This document shows positions 44,025 through 53,095 of a stretch of 54,542 bases of DNA, one piece after another. The stretch lies in the NCBI GenBank assembly GCA_017621495.1, contig JAGATB010000008.1:1-54542 (forward strand), given 5' to 3'. The position numbers were made by a program, and so were the translations under genes. Source of the stretch: Clostridia bacterium (lineage in GTDB: Bacteria > Bacillota > Clostridia > UMGS1810). Position 1 is the stretch's first letter; the number at the start of each line of letters is the position of its first letter. The notes under the pieces are model-generated. The model made no database searches. It was not told the DNA's origin and saw only the letters and a list, made by a program, of their open reading frames with translations.

Positions 44025-44848
44025 ACCACTCGCTCAATTCCAGCCAAGTCCTTCTCTATGGTAATACCGGTAAACTTATCTGCCATGATATCAGCTACAG
44101 CGCCTGCCAATCCGCAGCCTACTTCAAATGCAAGCAAACCTCCGCGTTTAAGGCATGTGGATATGTTGTCCACTATAGCACGGTAAAACACCAGTCCGTC
44201 ATCACCGCCGTCGAGAGCCATATGGGGCTCATAGTCTATCACATCGGCTTCCAGACCCGTAAGCTCACATGTAGGTATATATGGCGGATTGGATACCACC
44301 GCATCTGCCATGACACCTGCATAGGGTGTGAGCACATCATGCATAGCGAATTTCACATCTGCATCATTTGCGGCGGCATTATACCTTGCTGTATCCAGTG
44401 CAACTGCACTTATATCAAGACCGGTAACCACAGACGAAGGTATATATTTTGATAGCGATACCGCTATAGCTCCCGAGCCTGTACACATATCTATAATTAC
44501 AGGGTCGGGAGTTTTGATTTCATTAATGACCCTCTCTACCAGTATTTCGGTATCGGGGCGTGGTATCAGCACACCGGGATTTACTTTGAAGTTAAGAGAC
44601 ATAAACTCCTTGGTACCCGTTATATAACCCATAGGCTCATATTGACATCTCCTGTCAATCAGCTCAAAGAAGCTTTGTGCATGAGCATCACAGAGAGCAT
44701 CTGTCCTGTGTACCGTAAGGTAGAGCTTGTCACAATTAAGCACCCGGCACATGAGCATACGTGCATCCAGTCCTGCTGTTTCTATTTGCTTTTCGTTAAG
44801 TAAAGCGATGCCCTTTAAGAGAGCATCGCCTATATTATATTTTACCAT
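43976..44848 (-). CDS. prmC: Release-factor glutamine methyltransferase PrmC
   Basis: The 290-residue AdoMet-dependent enzyme N5-methylates the GGQ glutamine of RF1/RF2. The AdoMet site VIDMCTGSGAIAVSLSKY, the substrate-binding NPPY motif in DAVVSNPPYIP, and FKVNPGVLIPRPDTEILVE are all present. It overlaps yqhQ by 7 nt, the usual Clostridia order (yqhQ-prmC). prfA does not follow; the convergent M14 gene does instead. Confidence 0.94.
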   Translation of the reverse strand: MVKYNIGDALLKGIALLNEKQIETAGLDARMLMCRVLNCDKLYLTVHRTDALCDAHAQSFFELIDRRCQYEPMGYITGTKEFMSLNFKVNPGVLIPRPDTEILVERVINEIKTPDPVIIDMCTGSGAIAVSLSKYIPSSVVTGLDISAVALDTARYNAAANDADVKFAMHDVLTPYAGVMADAVVSNPPYIPTCELTGLEADVIDYEPHMALDGGDDGLVFYRAIVDNISTCLKRGGLLAFEVGCGLAGAVADIMADKFTGITIEKDLAGIERVVYARYSASVRSRRFGG

Positions 44849-45807
44849 TTGTCATCCTCTTTGTTATCGGTAAGTACTGCTTTTAATGAAGCTATAGCCA
44901 CCTCAAGCTGGCTGTCGTCGGGCTCACGGGTGGTTATCTTCTGGAGCCACAGACCGGGCTTGGTGAGAAATGCCACACACTTGTTTTTGCTCTTGCCGGC
45001 AAATTTGATTATCTCATATGAAATACCTGCAACCACAGGCAGAAGTGCCAGACGGCAGAGCATATTCTGCCACATTGCACCCCATCTCAAAAATGAGAAT
45101 ATAATGATACTTACCACCATCACTATAAGCAAAAAGCTGGTACCGCATCTGGGGTGAAGTCTGGAGTGCTTGCGTGCATTCTCCACGGTAAGCTCCGCAC
45201 CGCTTTCATATGTTGCTATAGTCTTGTGCTCTGCGCCGTGGTACTCAAATACCCTCTGTATATCCTTCATACGGGATACCAAAAGCAGATAACCCAGAAA
45301 TATGCTCATCCTGATAACACCCTCGCATAGGTTGAGCAGGATAGCATTGTCCACAAATATACTCACTACACTTGCCAGTGCATTCGGCAGGAGCATAAAC
45401 AGACCTATGCTGAAGCATATAGCCACCACAACCGCAAAGTAAATGGCTATGTCCTTTATCTTGTCGCCGAATTTATCCTCAAGCCATGTTTCAAATTTTG
45501 AAGGCTTATAGGAATCGTCGTCCTCCTCCAAATCCATCTGATCCGCTGAGAACATAAGGCACTTCATACCGGTAACCAGTGAATCCACGAATGAAAATAT
45601 ACCCCTTACAATCGGGATTTTGTTAAGCTTGTATTTGGTTACAAATCCGCTGACAGGGTGCTTATCTATAACTATGCTTCCGTCGGACTTGCGCACCGCC
45701 GTGGCAGTCTCCTTGGGACCGCGCATCATAACGCCCTCTATAACCGCCTGACCGCCTATGGAGGTCATATGAACGGGAGATTTATCATATGTTTGCTTGT
45801 TCATCAT
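44842..45807 (-). CDS. yqhQ: DUF1385 membrane protein YqhQ
   Basis: A 321-residue DUF1385 protein, recognised from SIGGQAVIEGVMMRGP near the N-terminus, YHGAEHKTIATYESG and HPRCGTSFLLIVMVVSIIIFSFL. Four to five hydrophobic segments are seen. The family is associated with metal-dependent or membrane functions but is not biochemically defined. It starts with ATGATG behind AAAGGAATG. It forms an operon with prmC. Confidence 0.88.
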   Translation of the reverse strand: MMNKQTYDKSPVHMTSIGGQAVIEGVMMRGPKETATAVRKSDGSIVIDKHPVSGFVTKYKLNKIPIVRGIFSFVDSLVTGMKCLMFSADQMDLEEDDDSYKPSKFETWLEDKFGDKIKDIAIYFAVVVAICFSIGLFMLLPNALASVVSIFVDNAILLNLCEGVIRMSIFLGYLLLVSRMKDIQRVFEYHGAEHKTIATYESGAELTVENARKHSRLHPRCGTSFLLIVMVVSIIIFSFLRWGAMWQNMLCRLALLPVVAGISYEIIKFAGKSKNKCVAFLTKPGLWLQKITTREPDDSQLEVAIASLKAVLTDNKEDDKW

Positions 45808-45877
45808 AATTACATTCCTTTATAAAATATATATACTATTATACAACGCATATGTGTTTAAGTCAATAAACAAATTG

Positions 45878-46768
45878 TTAATTAAGCCCTTCCATATCAA
45901 ATTTGGGTATGTACACTCCGGAGGATACTCCTTCGTCCTGAATGAAGGCGTTTTTTACTCCAAGTGATAATGCGTAGTCCACGAGCTTTTCATACTCTCT
46001 GCGGCTTGGAGTACACGACAGCTCCGGGAATTTGTCAAATTCTCTCATGGGGGTGTATTGATTCATGATGCTTATATATATGCTGTCGCCGTAGGTTTTG
46101 TACAGGTATTCTATGACCGACTTTGAATTTTTGAGGTTGCCCGGCAGGAGCAGATGCCTTACCACTACACCTCGCTGCATAATTGAGTCATCGTTAAAGA
46201 CTGAATTTGGCTGTTGGCGAACCATTTCCTCCAGGGATTCCTTTGCCATTTGAGGGTAGTCGGGTGCATTGGAGTACTTTTGGGCTGTGTCGGAGTTCAT
46301 ATACTTAAAATCCGGCAGGTATATATCTACATAATCATCCAAAAGCTCTACGGTACTGCGTTTTTCATAGCCTCCGGTGTTGTATACTACAGGTATTTTG
46401 AGTCCGGTTTGTTTTGATATGTCCAGTGCTTTTATTATCCCCGGCACGAAGTGAGTTGGTGTTACCAGGTTTATGTTGTGTGCTCCCCTCTCCTGCAGCC
46501 TGATAAAAACCTCCGACAGCTCCCCGGGGGTGAGGCTTTTGCCTGCGGATTTAAATGCTATAGAGGAATTCTGACAATATACGCATTTAAGGTGACATCC
46601 GGTGAAAAATACCGCCCCTGAGCCTTTGGTACCGGATATAGGGGGCTCCTCCCACATATGCAGCATAGCCTTGGAGGCATATATATCATTCCCCACACCG
46701 CAATAGCCTACACTGCCGTTTCCGCGGGACTTACCGCACTCTCTGGGGCACAGATTACAAACAGTCAT
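45878..46768 (-). CDS. Radical SAM protein, PflA/AmmeMemoRadiSam-like
   Basis: A 296-residue radical SAM protein. The N-terminal cysteines (CNLCPRECG..GYCG) precede the AdoMet-cluster motif CHLKCVYC near residue 60 (CX3CX2C). VFFTGCHLKCVYCQNSSIA and YLPDFKYM match the group annotated as pyruvate formate-lyase-activating-like proteins of unknown target. No glycyl-radical enzyme gene is adjacent. It is followed at 4-nt distance upstream by the TPM-domain gene, so the two are co-transcribed. Confidence 0.85.
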   Translation of the reverse strand: MTVCNLCPRECGKSRGNGSVGYCGVGNDIYASKAMLHMWEEPPISGTKGSGAVFFTGCHLKCVYCQNSSIAFKSAGKSLTPGELSEVFIRLQERGAHNINLVTPTHFVPGIIKALDISKQTGLKIPVVYNTGGYEKRSTVELLDDYVDIYLPDFKYMNSDTAQKYSNAPDYPQMAKESLEEMVRQQPNSVFNDDSIMQRGVVVRHLLLPGNLKNSKSVIEYLYKTYGDSIYISIMNQYTPMREFDKFPELSCTPSRREYEKLVDYALSLGVKNAFIQDEGVSSGVYIPKFDMEGLN

Positions 46769-46771
46769 ACA

Positions 46772-47476
46772 TTATCCCTGCCTTATCTGCATATAGCGCT
46801 TTCGTCGTTCCTGACGTTTTTTCTGCAGTCGCATAAGGCGTTTTTTCCTGCGAATATATATAATTGCCGACAGCACCCCCACCGTGGCAAATATCACAGC
46901 AACTACTATGAGGGTGGTCCTCCGATGCTTCTGCTCTTTTTCGTCCTTAATTATATTTCTGTATTTACTCATATCTTCGGTAAGCTTGGGGTGAGTATCA
47001 TATCTGTCGGTATACCACCTGGCAAAGGCATTGAATATCTTCACCGCTGCTTTATCATAATCCCCGTCAGCGAAATCCGGCTCCATAAATTTCACAAGGC
47101 ACTGCTCTGCGAACTTATCCGTCATAGCGGCAGATATGCCGTCGGATATTATCACGGAATAATCGTCACCGGATTCACACATGAAAATAAACACACTGTT
47201 CTCCCTGCCGATATGCTCTATACCCAAATCATCATAAAGCTTAGCGGCATACTCATTTACCGACAGCTCCCCGGTGGTCTTCTCGGTAGTGATTATAATC
47301 CTGGCACCGGTATCCTCGGAGATAATATTATTTTGAGTGTATATGTATCTCTCGGTTTCATCTGATATCATACCGGCATTGTCCATAACCGAGAAAAACT
47401 CTTCATCCTCGGATGCAGACACGCTTATACAGCAAACACTGCATATTATCAAAATCATGCAAATCAGTTTTTTCAT
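46772..47476 (-). CDS. TPM-domain membrane-anchored protein
   Basis: About 234 residues. A signal peptide (KKLICMILIICSVCCISVSA) leads into an extracytoplasmic TPM (TPM_phosphatase, YgcG-like) domain with ENSVFIFMCESGDDYSVIISDG. A single membrane helix near 183-205 and a very basic tail (RRKKRLMRLQKKRQERRKR) follow. TPM domains occur in photosystem repair and membrane-protein quality control; the bacterial role is unclear. The start MKK at 47476 is preferred because it makes a normal signal peptide; an ATG 15 nt upstream is in frame. Confidence 0.75.
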   Translation of the reverse strand: MKKLICMILIICSVCCISVSASEDEEFFSVMDNAGMISDETERYIYTQNNIISEDTGARIIITTEKTTGELSVNEYAAKLYDDLGIEHIGRENSVFIFMCESGDDYSVIISDGISAAMTDKFAEQCLVKFMEPDFADGDYDKAAVKIFNAFARWYTDRYDTHPKLTEDMSKYRNIIKDEKEQKHRRTTLIVVAVIFATVGVLSAIIYIRRKKRLMRLQKKRQERRKRYMQIRQG

Positions 47477-47572
47477 AAGTATCAATCCCATTAAAAAATT
47501 TATATATATATTCTACCACACATTAAGCAATTTGCAAAGAGAAAAATTTTTCGTTTTTTTTACAAAAAACAC

Positions 47573-47601
47573 TTGACAAATCGTCTAAAATAGAGTACAA
47601 T
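47573..47601 (+). promoter_or_regulatory. SigA promoter of the tRNA-Arg/tRNA-Pro unit
   Basis: TTGACA (47573-47578), 17 bp, TACAAT (47596-47601). Confidence 0.8.
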
Positions 47602-47637
47602 ATTTAACTGTAGCCGATGTGCCAAGTTGATTTGTAT

Positions 47638-47714
47638 GCGCCTATAGCTCAGTAGGATAGAGCGAACGCCTCCTAAGCGTTAGGCCGGTGGTTCGAATCC
47701 ACTTAGGCGCGCCA
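47638..47714 (+). tRNA. tRNA-Arg (anticodon CCT)
   Basis: A 77-nt cloverleaf. Acceptor GCGCCTA pairs with TAGGCGC, the anticodon stem AACGC/GCGTT has loop CTCCTAA, and the T-loop is GGTTCGAATCC. CCA is encoded. It reads AGG. Confidence 0.96.
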
Positions 47715-47720
47715 ATATTA

Positions 47721-47796
47721 CGGGGTGTAGCGCAGTTGGTAGCGCACCAGACTGGGGGTCTGGGGGCCGTGGGTTCAAGTCCCGTCACTCCGACCA
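47721..47796 (+). tRNA. tRNA-Pro (anticodon GGG)
   Basis: A 76-nt cloverleaf. Acceptor CGGGGTG pairs with CACTCCG, the anticodon stem CCAGA/TCTGG has loop CTGGGGG, and CCA is encoded. It reads CCC/CCU. It lies 6 nt after tRNA-Arg in one transcript. Confidence 0.96.
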
Positions 47797-47830
47797 AAAT
47801 CGACAAGACTCGTAAGAGTCTTGTCGATTT
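47797..47830 (+). terminator. Terminator of the tRNA-Arg/Pro transcript
   Basis: Perfect 15-bp arms (47797-47811, 47816-47830) with a GTAA loop, ending in TTTTAC, directly at the tRNA-Pro 3' end. The following 47831-48009 stretch contains degenerate AT-rich filler (TTCACTCTTCACTG, TTGCGAAGCAATAATTTCGC) and no gene. Confidence 0.85.
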
Positions 47831-48009
47831 TACTTATTACCTATTCACTCTTCACTGTTCCCTGAAATCGAAGTAAGCGTCAAATGATACACGCTCGAAC
47901 CACATTTTAATCTCTTGAACCAAAAAATACTTCGTATCTCAATTGACCTTCGGTCAGCTTATGATGAATTTAATTGAGCTATTGCGAAGCAATAATTTCG
48001 CTTTGCAAT

Positions 48010-48582
48010 TTACCGATTAAGATTTATTTGATATATCTTATTTTTCTTTACCATATACACATTTTGTGCAAGTGCCATCAGTGGGGCATCATTTTCCGAA
48101 TCAGTATAAAAATCATCTATTTTTTCGCCGTATTGTGCCTTGAAAAGCTTTGCCTTGGTCTCTCCGAAGCATATCTCGCCCAATTTCCCGGTATCCATAT
48201 CGAAGGTAGTGGCAATATAATTTTTAATGGATTTCCTGCGAAAAAGCTCCTCTACAAGAATATTTACATTTGCGGTAATTATCACATCATCATCGCGGCG
48301 AACTTCATCATAGAATTCTTTAAATTTATGCTCATGTTTGTCCCAGAATTGGCTTATCTCTGCGTAGATATCATCAAACAAATCAAAAAAGCTCTCTGTA
48401 TAATATGCTCCACGCGCTTTGAATTCCTCCGGAGACATACGGCAGGACTTGTATTTAATCAAATCACGTATTATAGGTAGTATCACCTTGATAAGCTTGG
48501 GCTTTTTCTTAAGGCAATACAAGAAAAAGTCGAATGCACTCTCGCCGTCATATAAGGTATTATCAAAATCATATACATTCAT
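48010..48582 (-). CDS. HAD-superfamily phosphatase (subclass IB, SerB-like)
   Basis: A 190-residue hydrolase. The nucleophile motif DFDNT lies at 5-9, the Thr/Ser motif is in VIITANVN, the Lys motif is in GETKAKLF, and DSENDAPLM is the metal-binding acid motif. A helical cap lies after motif I. It likely dephosphorylates a small metabolite; HAD-IB members include phosphoserine phosphatase. It ends next to the tRNA unit and follows the DUF975 gene at 3 nt. Confidence 0.85.
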   Translation of the reverse strand: MNVYDFDNTLYDGESAFDFFLYCLKKKPKLIKVILPIIRDLIKYKSCRMSPEEFKARGAYYTESFFDLFDDIYAEISQFWDKHEHKFKEFYDEVRRDDDVIITANVNILVEELFRRKSIKNYIATTFDMDTGKLGEICFGETKAKLFKAQYGEKIDDFYTDSENDAPLMALAQNVYMVKKNKIYQINLNR

Positions 48583-48585
48583 ATA

Positions 48586-49332
48586 TTACTCCAAATCAAA
48601 AGCTACATAATTTCCGTTTACAAATTCTGTGTCGGAAACTTCCCTGTAAAAAGCCGCTGTAGCCGCATTCATATACGGATTAAGCCACAGATTGCCGATA
48701 CCGAGTGTAAGTGCAGACAGTATACTCCACCCTATAAAGCTAAATTGCAGGCAAAACAGGCGCAGACGATTACCACGCATCATTTCTTTTGACCTGTCTA
48801 TAGCTTCACTTGCACTTATCTCAGGGTTTTCTGCCAATATATAGGCGGTCATTGCGTAACTGTAAGAAGCCGCTATTCCCGGGATTATAAACAGAAGTGA
48901 CCACAACAAAATATATACAGCCTGCAATAGCCTTGCTAAAGCGGTAGTTTTCCATACAGATGCGTATGCAAACAACGTATCATATCCGGCGGGCTTGCCG
49001 TCATTTATATTGAGATTAAACTTAGCATAGCCTACGCCAATAAAGCTACCCAACACAAAATAAACTATACCCAAAATCAACGCTGCCACCGCTATATATA
49101 TCAAACTGCCTGCCAATACAGCTCCCAAGCCGCTGTCGGTTGAAAAAAGCGTCTGCCCGGCGAAGTCTACGTTTGCACTGCCGCCGGAAGTATCTAAATT
49201 AATATTCAATGCACTACTGCCGCCATCTACACCTCCAAGCAGTGAAGCTACTAAACCGGCTATCACCGCTACGGACCACTTACCCTTAAGAGAATTTCTG
49301 GCAATGGCTCTGAAATCTTCGGATATTTTCAT
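48586..49332 (-). CDS. DUF975 integral membrane protein
   Basis: A 248-residue membrane protein matching DUF975: ARNSLKGKWSVAVIAGLVASLLGG at the N-terminus, then SYAMTAYILAENPEISASEAIDRSKEMMRGNRLRLF and the C-terminal YMNAATAAFYREV. Five or so helices are visible. Function unknown in the family. It is co-transcribed with the HAD gene. Confidence 0.85.
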   Translation of the reverse strand: MKISEDFRAIARNSLKGKWSVAVIAGLVASLLGGVDGGSSALNINLDTSGGSANVDFAGQTLFSTDSGLGAVLAGSLIYIAVAALILGIVYFVLGSFIGVGYAKFNLNINDGKPAGYDTLFAYASVWKTTALARLLQAVYILLWSLLFIIPGIAASYSYAMTAYILAENPEISASEAIDRSKEMMRGNRLRLFCLQFSFIGWSILSALTLGIGNLWLNPYMNAATAAFYREVSDTEFVNGNYVAFDLE

Positions 49333-49467
49333 ATAATCATCTCCCCTGATTTATACAATTATATATAATAATTTTTATAAATCAATTATATCACATAGTT
49401 GCTTTTGAGTAAATATCTTTTAAAAATTATTTTTTACTGTCAACTTGCACAATTATTTATTTTAGCA

Positions 49468-49496
49468 TTGAATTCTATCAAAATTTGTAGTATTCT
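49468..49496 (+). promoter_or_regulatory. SigA-like promoter of leuA
   Basis: TTGAAT (49468-49473), 17 bp, TATTCT (49491-49496). The leader is about 50 nt with no T-box or leader peptide. Confidence 0.5.
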
Positions 49497-49554
49497 TAAG
49501 GTAACTGTATATCAAAAGAGGTCTATCGTCATTAAACTTTGAAAGGGAAAATAA

Positions 49555-51231
49555 ATGGATAATTACAAAAAGTACAGCCGCGGATATTATAATCCGCCCC
49601 AAACCGAATATAAATGGATGAAGAAGGATTATGTGGACCATGCGCCCGTATGGTGCTCCGTAGACTTAAGAGACGGCAATCAGGCACTCGTGGTGCCCAT
49701 GAATATTGAAAAAAAGCTCCTGTACTTCAATATGCTCATCAAGCTGGGCTTCAAAGAAATTGAAGTGGGCTTCCCGGCAGCCTCCGAAACCGAGTATGAT
49801 TTCGTGCGTATGCTTATAGAAAAGAACCTCATACCGGACGATGTTACAATACAGGTTATAACTCCTGCCCGTGAGGCAATAATTAAGAAAACCCTTGAAT
49901 CTGTAAAAGGTGCCAAAAGGGTCATCATACACATGTACAACCCCACCTCCGTATCCCAGAGGGTGCAGGTGTTTAAGAAAACCAAGGATGAAATCAAGAA
50001 GATAGCTGTAAAAGGTGCCAATCAGATAAGGAAGTTTGCAGACACATTTGATGGAGAGTTGATACTGGAGTACTGCCCCGAGAGCTTTACCGGTACAGAG
50101 CCTCAATACGCTCTGGAGATATGCAACGCAGTGCTGGATGTATGGCAGCCGTCATCCGAGAGACTTGCCATAATCAATCTGCCAGGCACAGTGGAGCTGT
50201 CACTGCCTCATGTATACGCAAATCAGGTTGAGTATATATCGGACAATATCAACTACAGAGAGCATATACTCATATCTGTGCACCCCCACAACGACAGGGG
50301 ATGCAGCATAGCAGATGCGGAGCTTGGTCTGCTGGCAGGCGCAGACAGAGTAGAGGGCACACTGTTTGGCAACGGAGAGCGCACAGGTAATGTAGACCTG
50401 ATAACACTCGCCATGAACATGTACTCCCACGGTGTAAATCCTAATCTGAACCTTGACGACCTGCCGGATATCATAGAGCAATATGAAGACTTTACCGGCT
50501 TGACCGTAAATCCCAGACATCCCTATGTAGGCACACTTGTATTTGCGGCATTCTCCGGATCGCATCAGGATGCAATCGCCAAGGCTATAGCTTACAGAAG
50601 CGAACACGCAGACGAACCATGGGCTGTACCCTACCTGCCAATAGATCCCCAAGATATCGGCAGAAGCTACGAGAGCGATGTTATCCGTATCAACAGTCAG
50701 TCAGGCAAAGGCGGCATAGGCTTCGTGCTTAAAAATCATTTTGGTTATACACTCCCTGCAGCAATGCGTGAACACTTCGGCTACGTGATAAAGGGAATAT
50801 CCGACCGTAAGGAGAGAGAGCTAAAGCCGGACAAGATATATGAAGTTTTCTCCAAGAACTACCTGGATATAAGCTCCCCTATCGAGTTCAAAGAAGTCCA
50901 CTACAAGCACGAAAACGGTATAACCGCTACGGTAACTATATCCAAAGACGGCAAAGAGGAAATCTGCATAGCAAGCGGTAACGGTCGTCTGGACTCGGTA
51001 GCCAATGCATTCAGAGACAGCTATCTGGGCAACTACCACATAACCACATACGAGGAGCACTCTCTCACACGAAAATCGGACTCAAAGGCGGCAGCATACA
51101 TCTGTATCACCGATGATGCTACAGACAAAAGCTACTGGGGTGTGGGTACCGATGAGGATATTATCTACGCATCTATCAAAGGTCTCATAGCTGCCATAAA
51201 CAATAAATTGATTGAAGAGGCAAAGAGGTGA
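49555..51231 (+). CDS. leuA: 2-isopropylmalate synthase (long form)
   Basis: A 558-residue enzyme that condenses acetyl-CoA with 2-oxoisovalerate, the first step of leucine synthesis. The catalytic barrel starts with WCSVDLRDGNQAL and has EVGFPAASETEYDF, HPHNDRGC and GTLFGNGERTGNVDL. The C-terminal ~130 residues form the LeuA dimer/leucine-feedback domain. The length matches the mycobacterial/type 2 LeuA class. No other leu genes are adjacent. The SD is GAAAGGGAAAATAA. Confidence 0.95.
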   Translation: MDNYKKYSRGYYNPPQTEYKWMKKDYVDHAPVWCSVDLRDGNQALVVPMNIEKKLLYFNMLIKLGFKEIEVGFPAASETEYDFVRMLIEKNLIPDDVTIQVITPAREAIIKKTLESVKGAKRVIIHMYNPTSVSQRVQVFKKTKDEIKKIAVKGANQIRKFADTFDGELILEYCPESFTGTEPQYALEICNAVLDVWQPSSERLAIINLPGTVELSLPHVYANQVEYISDNINYREHILISVHPHNDRGCSIADAELGLLAGADRVEGTLFGNGERTGNVDLITLAMNMYSHGVNPNLNLDDLPDIIEQYEDFTGLTVNPRHPYVGTLVFAAFSGSHQDAIAKAIAYRSEHADEPWAVPYLPIDPQDIGRSYESDVIRINSQSGKGGIGFVLKNHFGYTLPAAMREHFGYVIKGISDRKERELKPDKIYEVFSKNYLDISSPIEFKEVHYKHENGITATVTISKDGKEEICIASGNGRLDSVANAFRDSYLGNYHITTYEEHSLTRKSDSKAAAYICITDDATDKSYWGVGTDEDIIYASIKGLIAAINNKLIEEAKR

Positions 51232-51237
51232 TAAACA

Positions 51238-52176
51238 TTGGAAAACTTGATATTCAGCTTTAATGTAATCCTGCCTCTGGTAATAGAGATTTTCATAGGA
51301 TTTTTACTTAAAATCAAGGGTATCATAGACACCCGCACTTCAAAAGCCATGAACAAGGTGGTATTTAAGGTACTCTTGCCGGTAATGCTGTTCAACAACC
51401 TCTATACCTCTGAAATTGCAGATGTATTTAATCCCGAGCTCATATTATTTGCGGAATTATCAATTTTGGCACTGGTAATACTGCTGTGCATCATAGTGCC
51501 TGTGTTTGAAAAAGATAACAAAAAACGAGGTGTCATAATCCAGGGTATATTCCGAAGCAACTTCGTAATATTTGGTCTGCCGCTGTCTATGGCAATCAGC
51601 GGTGAGGCTATATCTGGTACGGTATCAGTGCTTGTAGCTTGTGTGGTTGCTACCTTTAATTTTCTGGCAGTGATTGTATTGGAAATATTCAGCCACGGTA
51701 AGCCGGACATCAAAGCTATAGCCAAGGGAGTGGTTACCAACCCACTCATTATCGCTTCGGTTGTTGGCTTTGGGGTTCTTATGACGCAGCTAAAGCTCCC
51801 GGAGGCTATAGAAAGCACCTTGAAGAGTGTTTCGGCTGCCTCTACCCCTATAGGACTTATAATATTGGGCAGCTCTATTGACCTTGGAGTTATAAAGAGC
51901 AATGTAAAGCAGATTGCATGGGCGGTTGCAGGTAAGCTGATAATAGTGCCGGCGATATTTCTCACCCTTGCCGCACTTATGGGCTTCAAAAACGGATATC
52001 TGGCTATTCTTATAGCCGTGTTTGCATCACCCACGTCTGTGTCATCATATACCATGGCAGACCAGGTGAATCAGGATGGCGAGCTTGCCGCACAGATTGT
52101 AATGCTGGATACTTGCCTTTGTGCTGTCACTGTGTTTATGTTTATATTTGTGTTTAAGCAGCTTGGAATGATATGA
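51238..52176 (+). CDS. AEC-family transporter (auxin efflux carrier type)
   Basis: A 312-residue permease with ten hydrophobic segments in two five-helix halves. It begins with FNVILPLVIEIFIGFLLKIKG and keeps the AEC motifs KVLLPVMLFNNL and FASPTSVSSYTMADQ. Family members move small carboxylates such as malate or amino-acid precursors. It starts with TTG at 51238, 7 nt after GAGGTGA and directly behind leuA, so a role in exporting a leucine-pathway acid is possible by inference. Confidence 0.85.
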   Translation: MENLIFSFNVILPLVIEIFIGFLLKIKGIIDTRTSKAMNKVVFKVLLPVMLFNNLYTSEIADVFNPELILFAELSILALVILLCIIVPVFEKDNKKRGVIIQGIFRSNFVIFGLPLSMAISGEAISGTVSVLVACVVATFNFLAVIVLEIFSHGKPDIKAIAKGVVTNPLIIASVVGFGVLMTQLKLPEAIESTLKSVSAASTPIGLIILGSSIDLGVIKSNVKQIAWAVAGKLIIVPAIFLTLAALMGFKNGYLAILIAVFASPTSVSSYTMADQVNQDGELAAQIVMLDTCLCAVTVFMFIFVFKQLGMI

Positions 52177-52247
52177 ATTATCTGTCCAACACAATATTTT
52201 TTCAAAAACATATTGATAAAATTTTTAAAATTTGGCATTATAATTAT

Positions 52248-52449
52248 GCCAAATAAACTCAATTTAATAAAATAGATGATTAAAGGGTATTTTTTACCTA
52301 TTTTTTTCATACTCTAACTCTACTAATTTCGTTAAAAATGCAAATTCCACAGGGTTAGAGTAATTGGAATATCCTTTATCTTATCTTGAGTTTGTTTGGC
52401 GACAATCGGAGTTTGCGTTTTTTGCGCCGGCCTCGGTCGGCGCTTTTTT
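52248..52449 (+). ncRNA. Structured RNA, copy A (unrecognised class)
   Basis: A 15-bp helix P1 pairs 52248-52262 with 52386-52400. A 15-bp pseudoknot helix P2 pairs AAAAATGCAAATTCC (52334-52348) with GGAGTTTGCGTTTTT (52408-52422). P3 pairs 52310-52320 with 52352-52362 and encloses the 5' strand of P2. A terminator GCGCCG..CGGCGC (52424-52443) with T6 follows. The promoter is weak: TTGATA (52213-52218), 17 bp, CATTAT (52236-52241). P1 begins at the predicted +1. I do not recognise the class. Confidence 0.7.
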
Positions 52450-52600
52450 AATGTCTATTTTAGTGACGAAGGAAAATAAGGTTTCTCACCATATCAATCA
52501 CACCGAAATCCGAAGGTACCATGAAATTTCACATAGAAACCAAAAACGGAGAAGTGAAATCGACTTTTCGTTGAAATCTCATAGAGAAATTGAATTGTAG
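52450..52600 (+). pseudogene. Decayed copy of the Ig-like protein gene
   Basis: After the copy A terminator, sequence matching the leader of the 53381 gene (TTTTAGTGAC..AAGGA) jumps to a 67-bp segment identical to 53646-53712 (here 52489-52555), coding for SITPKSEGTMKFHIETKNGEV. A 38-bp segment matching 53873-53910 follows (52562-52599). The start codon, membrane anchor and most of the domain have been deleted. Confidence 0.85.
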
Positions 52601-52641
52601 ATGTCTTTTTATATAATACATTGGAGTTTTTGAAAAAGATG

Positions 52642-52670
52642 TTGAAATAATATAAAATATGTTGTATAAT
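52642..52670 (+). promoter_or_regulatory. Promoter of the type I toxin mRNA
   Basis: TTGAAA (52642-52647), 17 bp, TATAAT (52665-52670). The mRNA would start near 52677 with a perfect 8-bp hairpin (TTGTCGGA-AAAA-TCCGACAA, 52675-52694) at its 5' end. Confidence 0.75.
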
Positions 52671-52764
52671 ATTCTTGTCGGAAAAATCCGACAAAAGGTA
52701 AGACTGAAAACAGTGTAAAAGCTGGGCGGTTATGCTATCATCTCCACGAAAGGAGGTGGTCGCT

Positions 52765-52833
52765 ATGGAGAATGATTACATAATCTCATTTATGATTATT
52801 CTGTTACTTTTAGTAATTTCCATAAAAAAATAA
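52765..52833 (+). CDS. Type I toxin-like hydrophobic peptide (22 aa)
   Basis: MENDYIISFMIILLLLVISI plus two lysines: one membrane segment with a charged tail, like the TxpA/BsrG and 'holin-like toxin' peptides of Firmicutes. A very strong ribosome site, AAAGGAGG (52749-52756), lies 8 nt before the ATG. The mRNA likely ends at a hairpin GGCA..TGCC with T5 (52884-52912). Its 5' untranslated CGGTTATGC (52727-52735) is complementary to GCATAACCG (52885-52893) in that 3' hairpin, as in type I toxin mRNAs kept inactive by end-to-end pairing. Expected action: membrane damage when antisense RNA is lost. Confidence 0.75.
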   Translation: MENDYIISFMIILLLLVISIKK

Positions 52834-52914
52834 CGCCAGCCGACCAAAGCTAATAGCGTTATTTTTATAACAATATTCTTTTTGGCATAACCGTTTAAGG
52901 TCTTGCCTTTTTCT
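52824..52914 (-). ncRNA. Antisense (antitoxin) RNA of the type I toxin locus
   Basis: A perfect minus-strand promoter, TTGACA (52944-52949), 17 bp, TATAAT (52921-52926), fires leftward into the toxin 3' region. Transcription from about 52914 would end at the hairpin AATAACGC/GCGTTATT (52829-52862) followed by TTTTTTTAT on that strand. The ~90-nt RNA overlaps the toxin mRNA tail, the arrangement of txpA/RatA and bsrG/SR4. Exact ends are predicted. Confidence 0.7.
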
Positions 52915-53095
52915 ATAATTATTATAATACAAAGACTATATTTTGTCAACTACTTTTGAAAAACTTTAGTCGAAAGTGTTAGTTGAAAAGTGTCGGTTTT
53001 TACCGGAATTTTTTTCAACCGCACTATCTTAGTTAATTTTACTCCCTAAAATTAATAGGTAAATGTGTAAAAGTGTTGTTTTTTATATAATTCAC

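Noticed and set aside
49333..49554. T-box leader for leuA
   Set aside because: The leader after the promoter is only about 50 nt and lacks the T-box AGGGTGGNACCGCG words.
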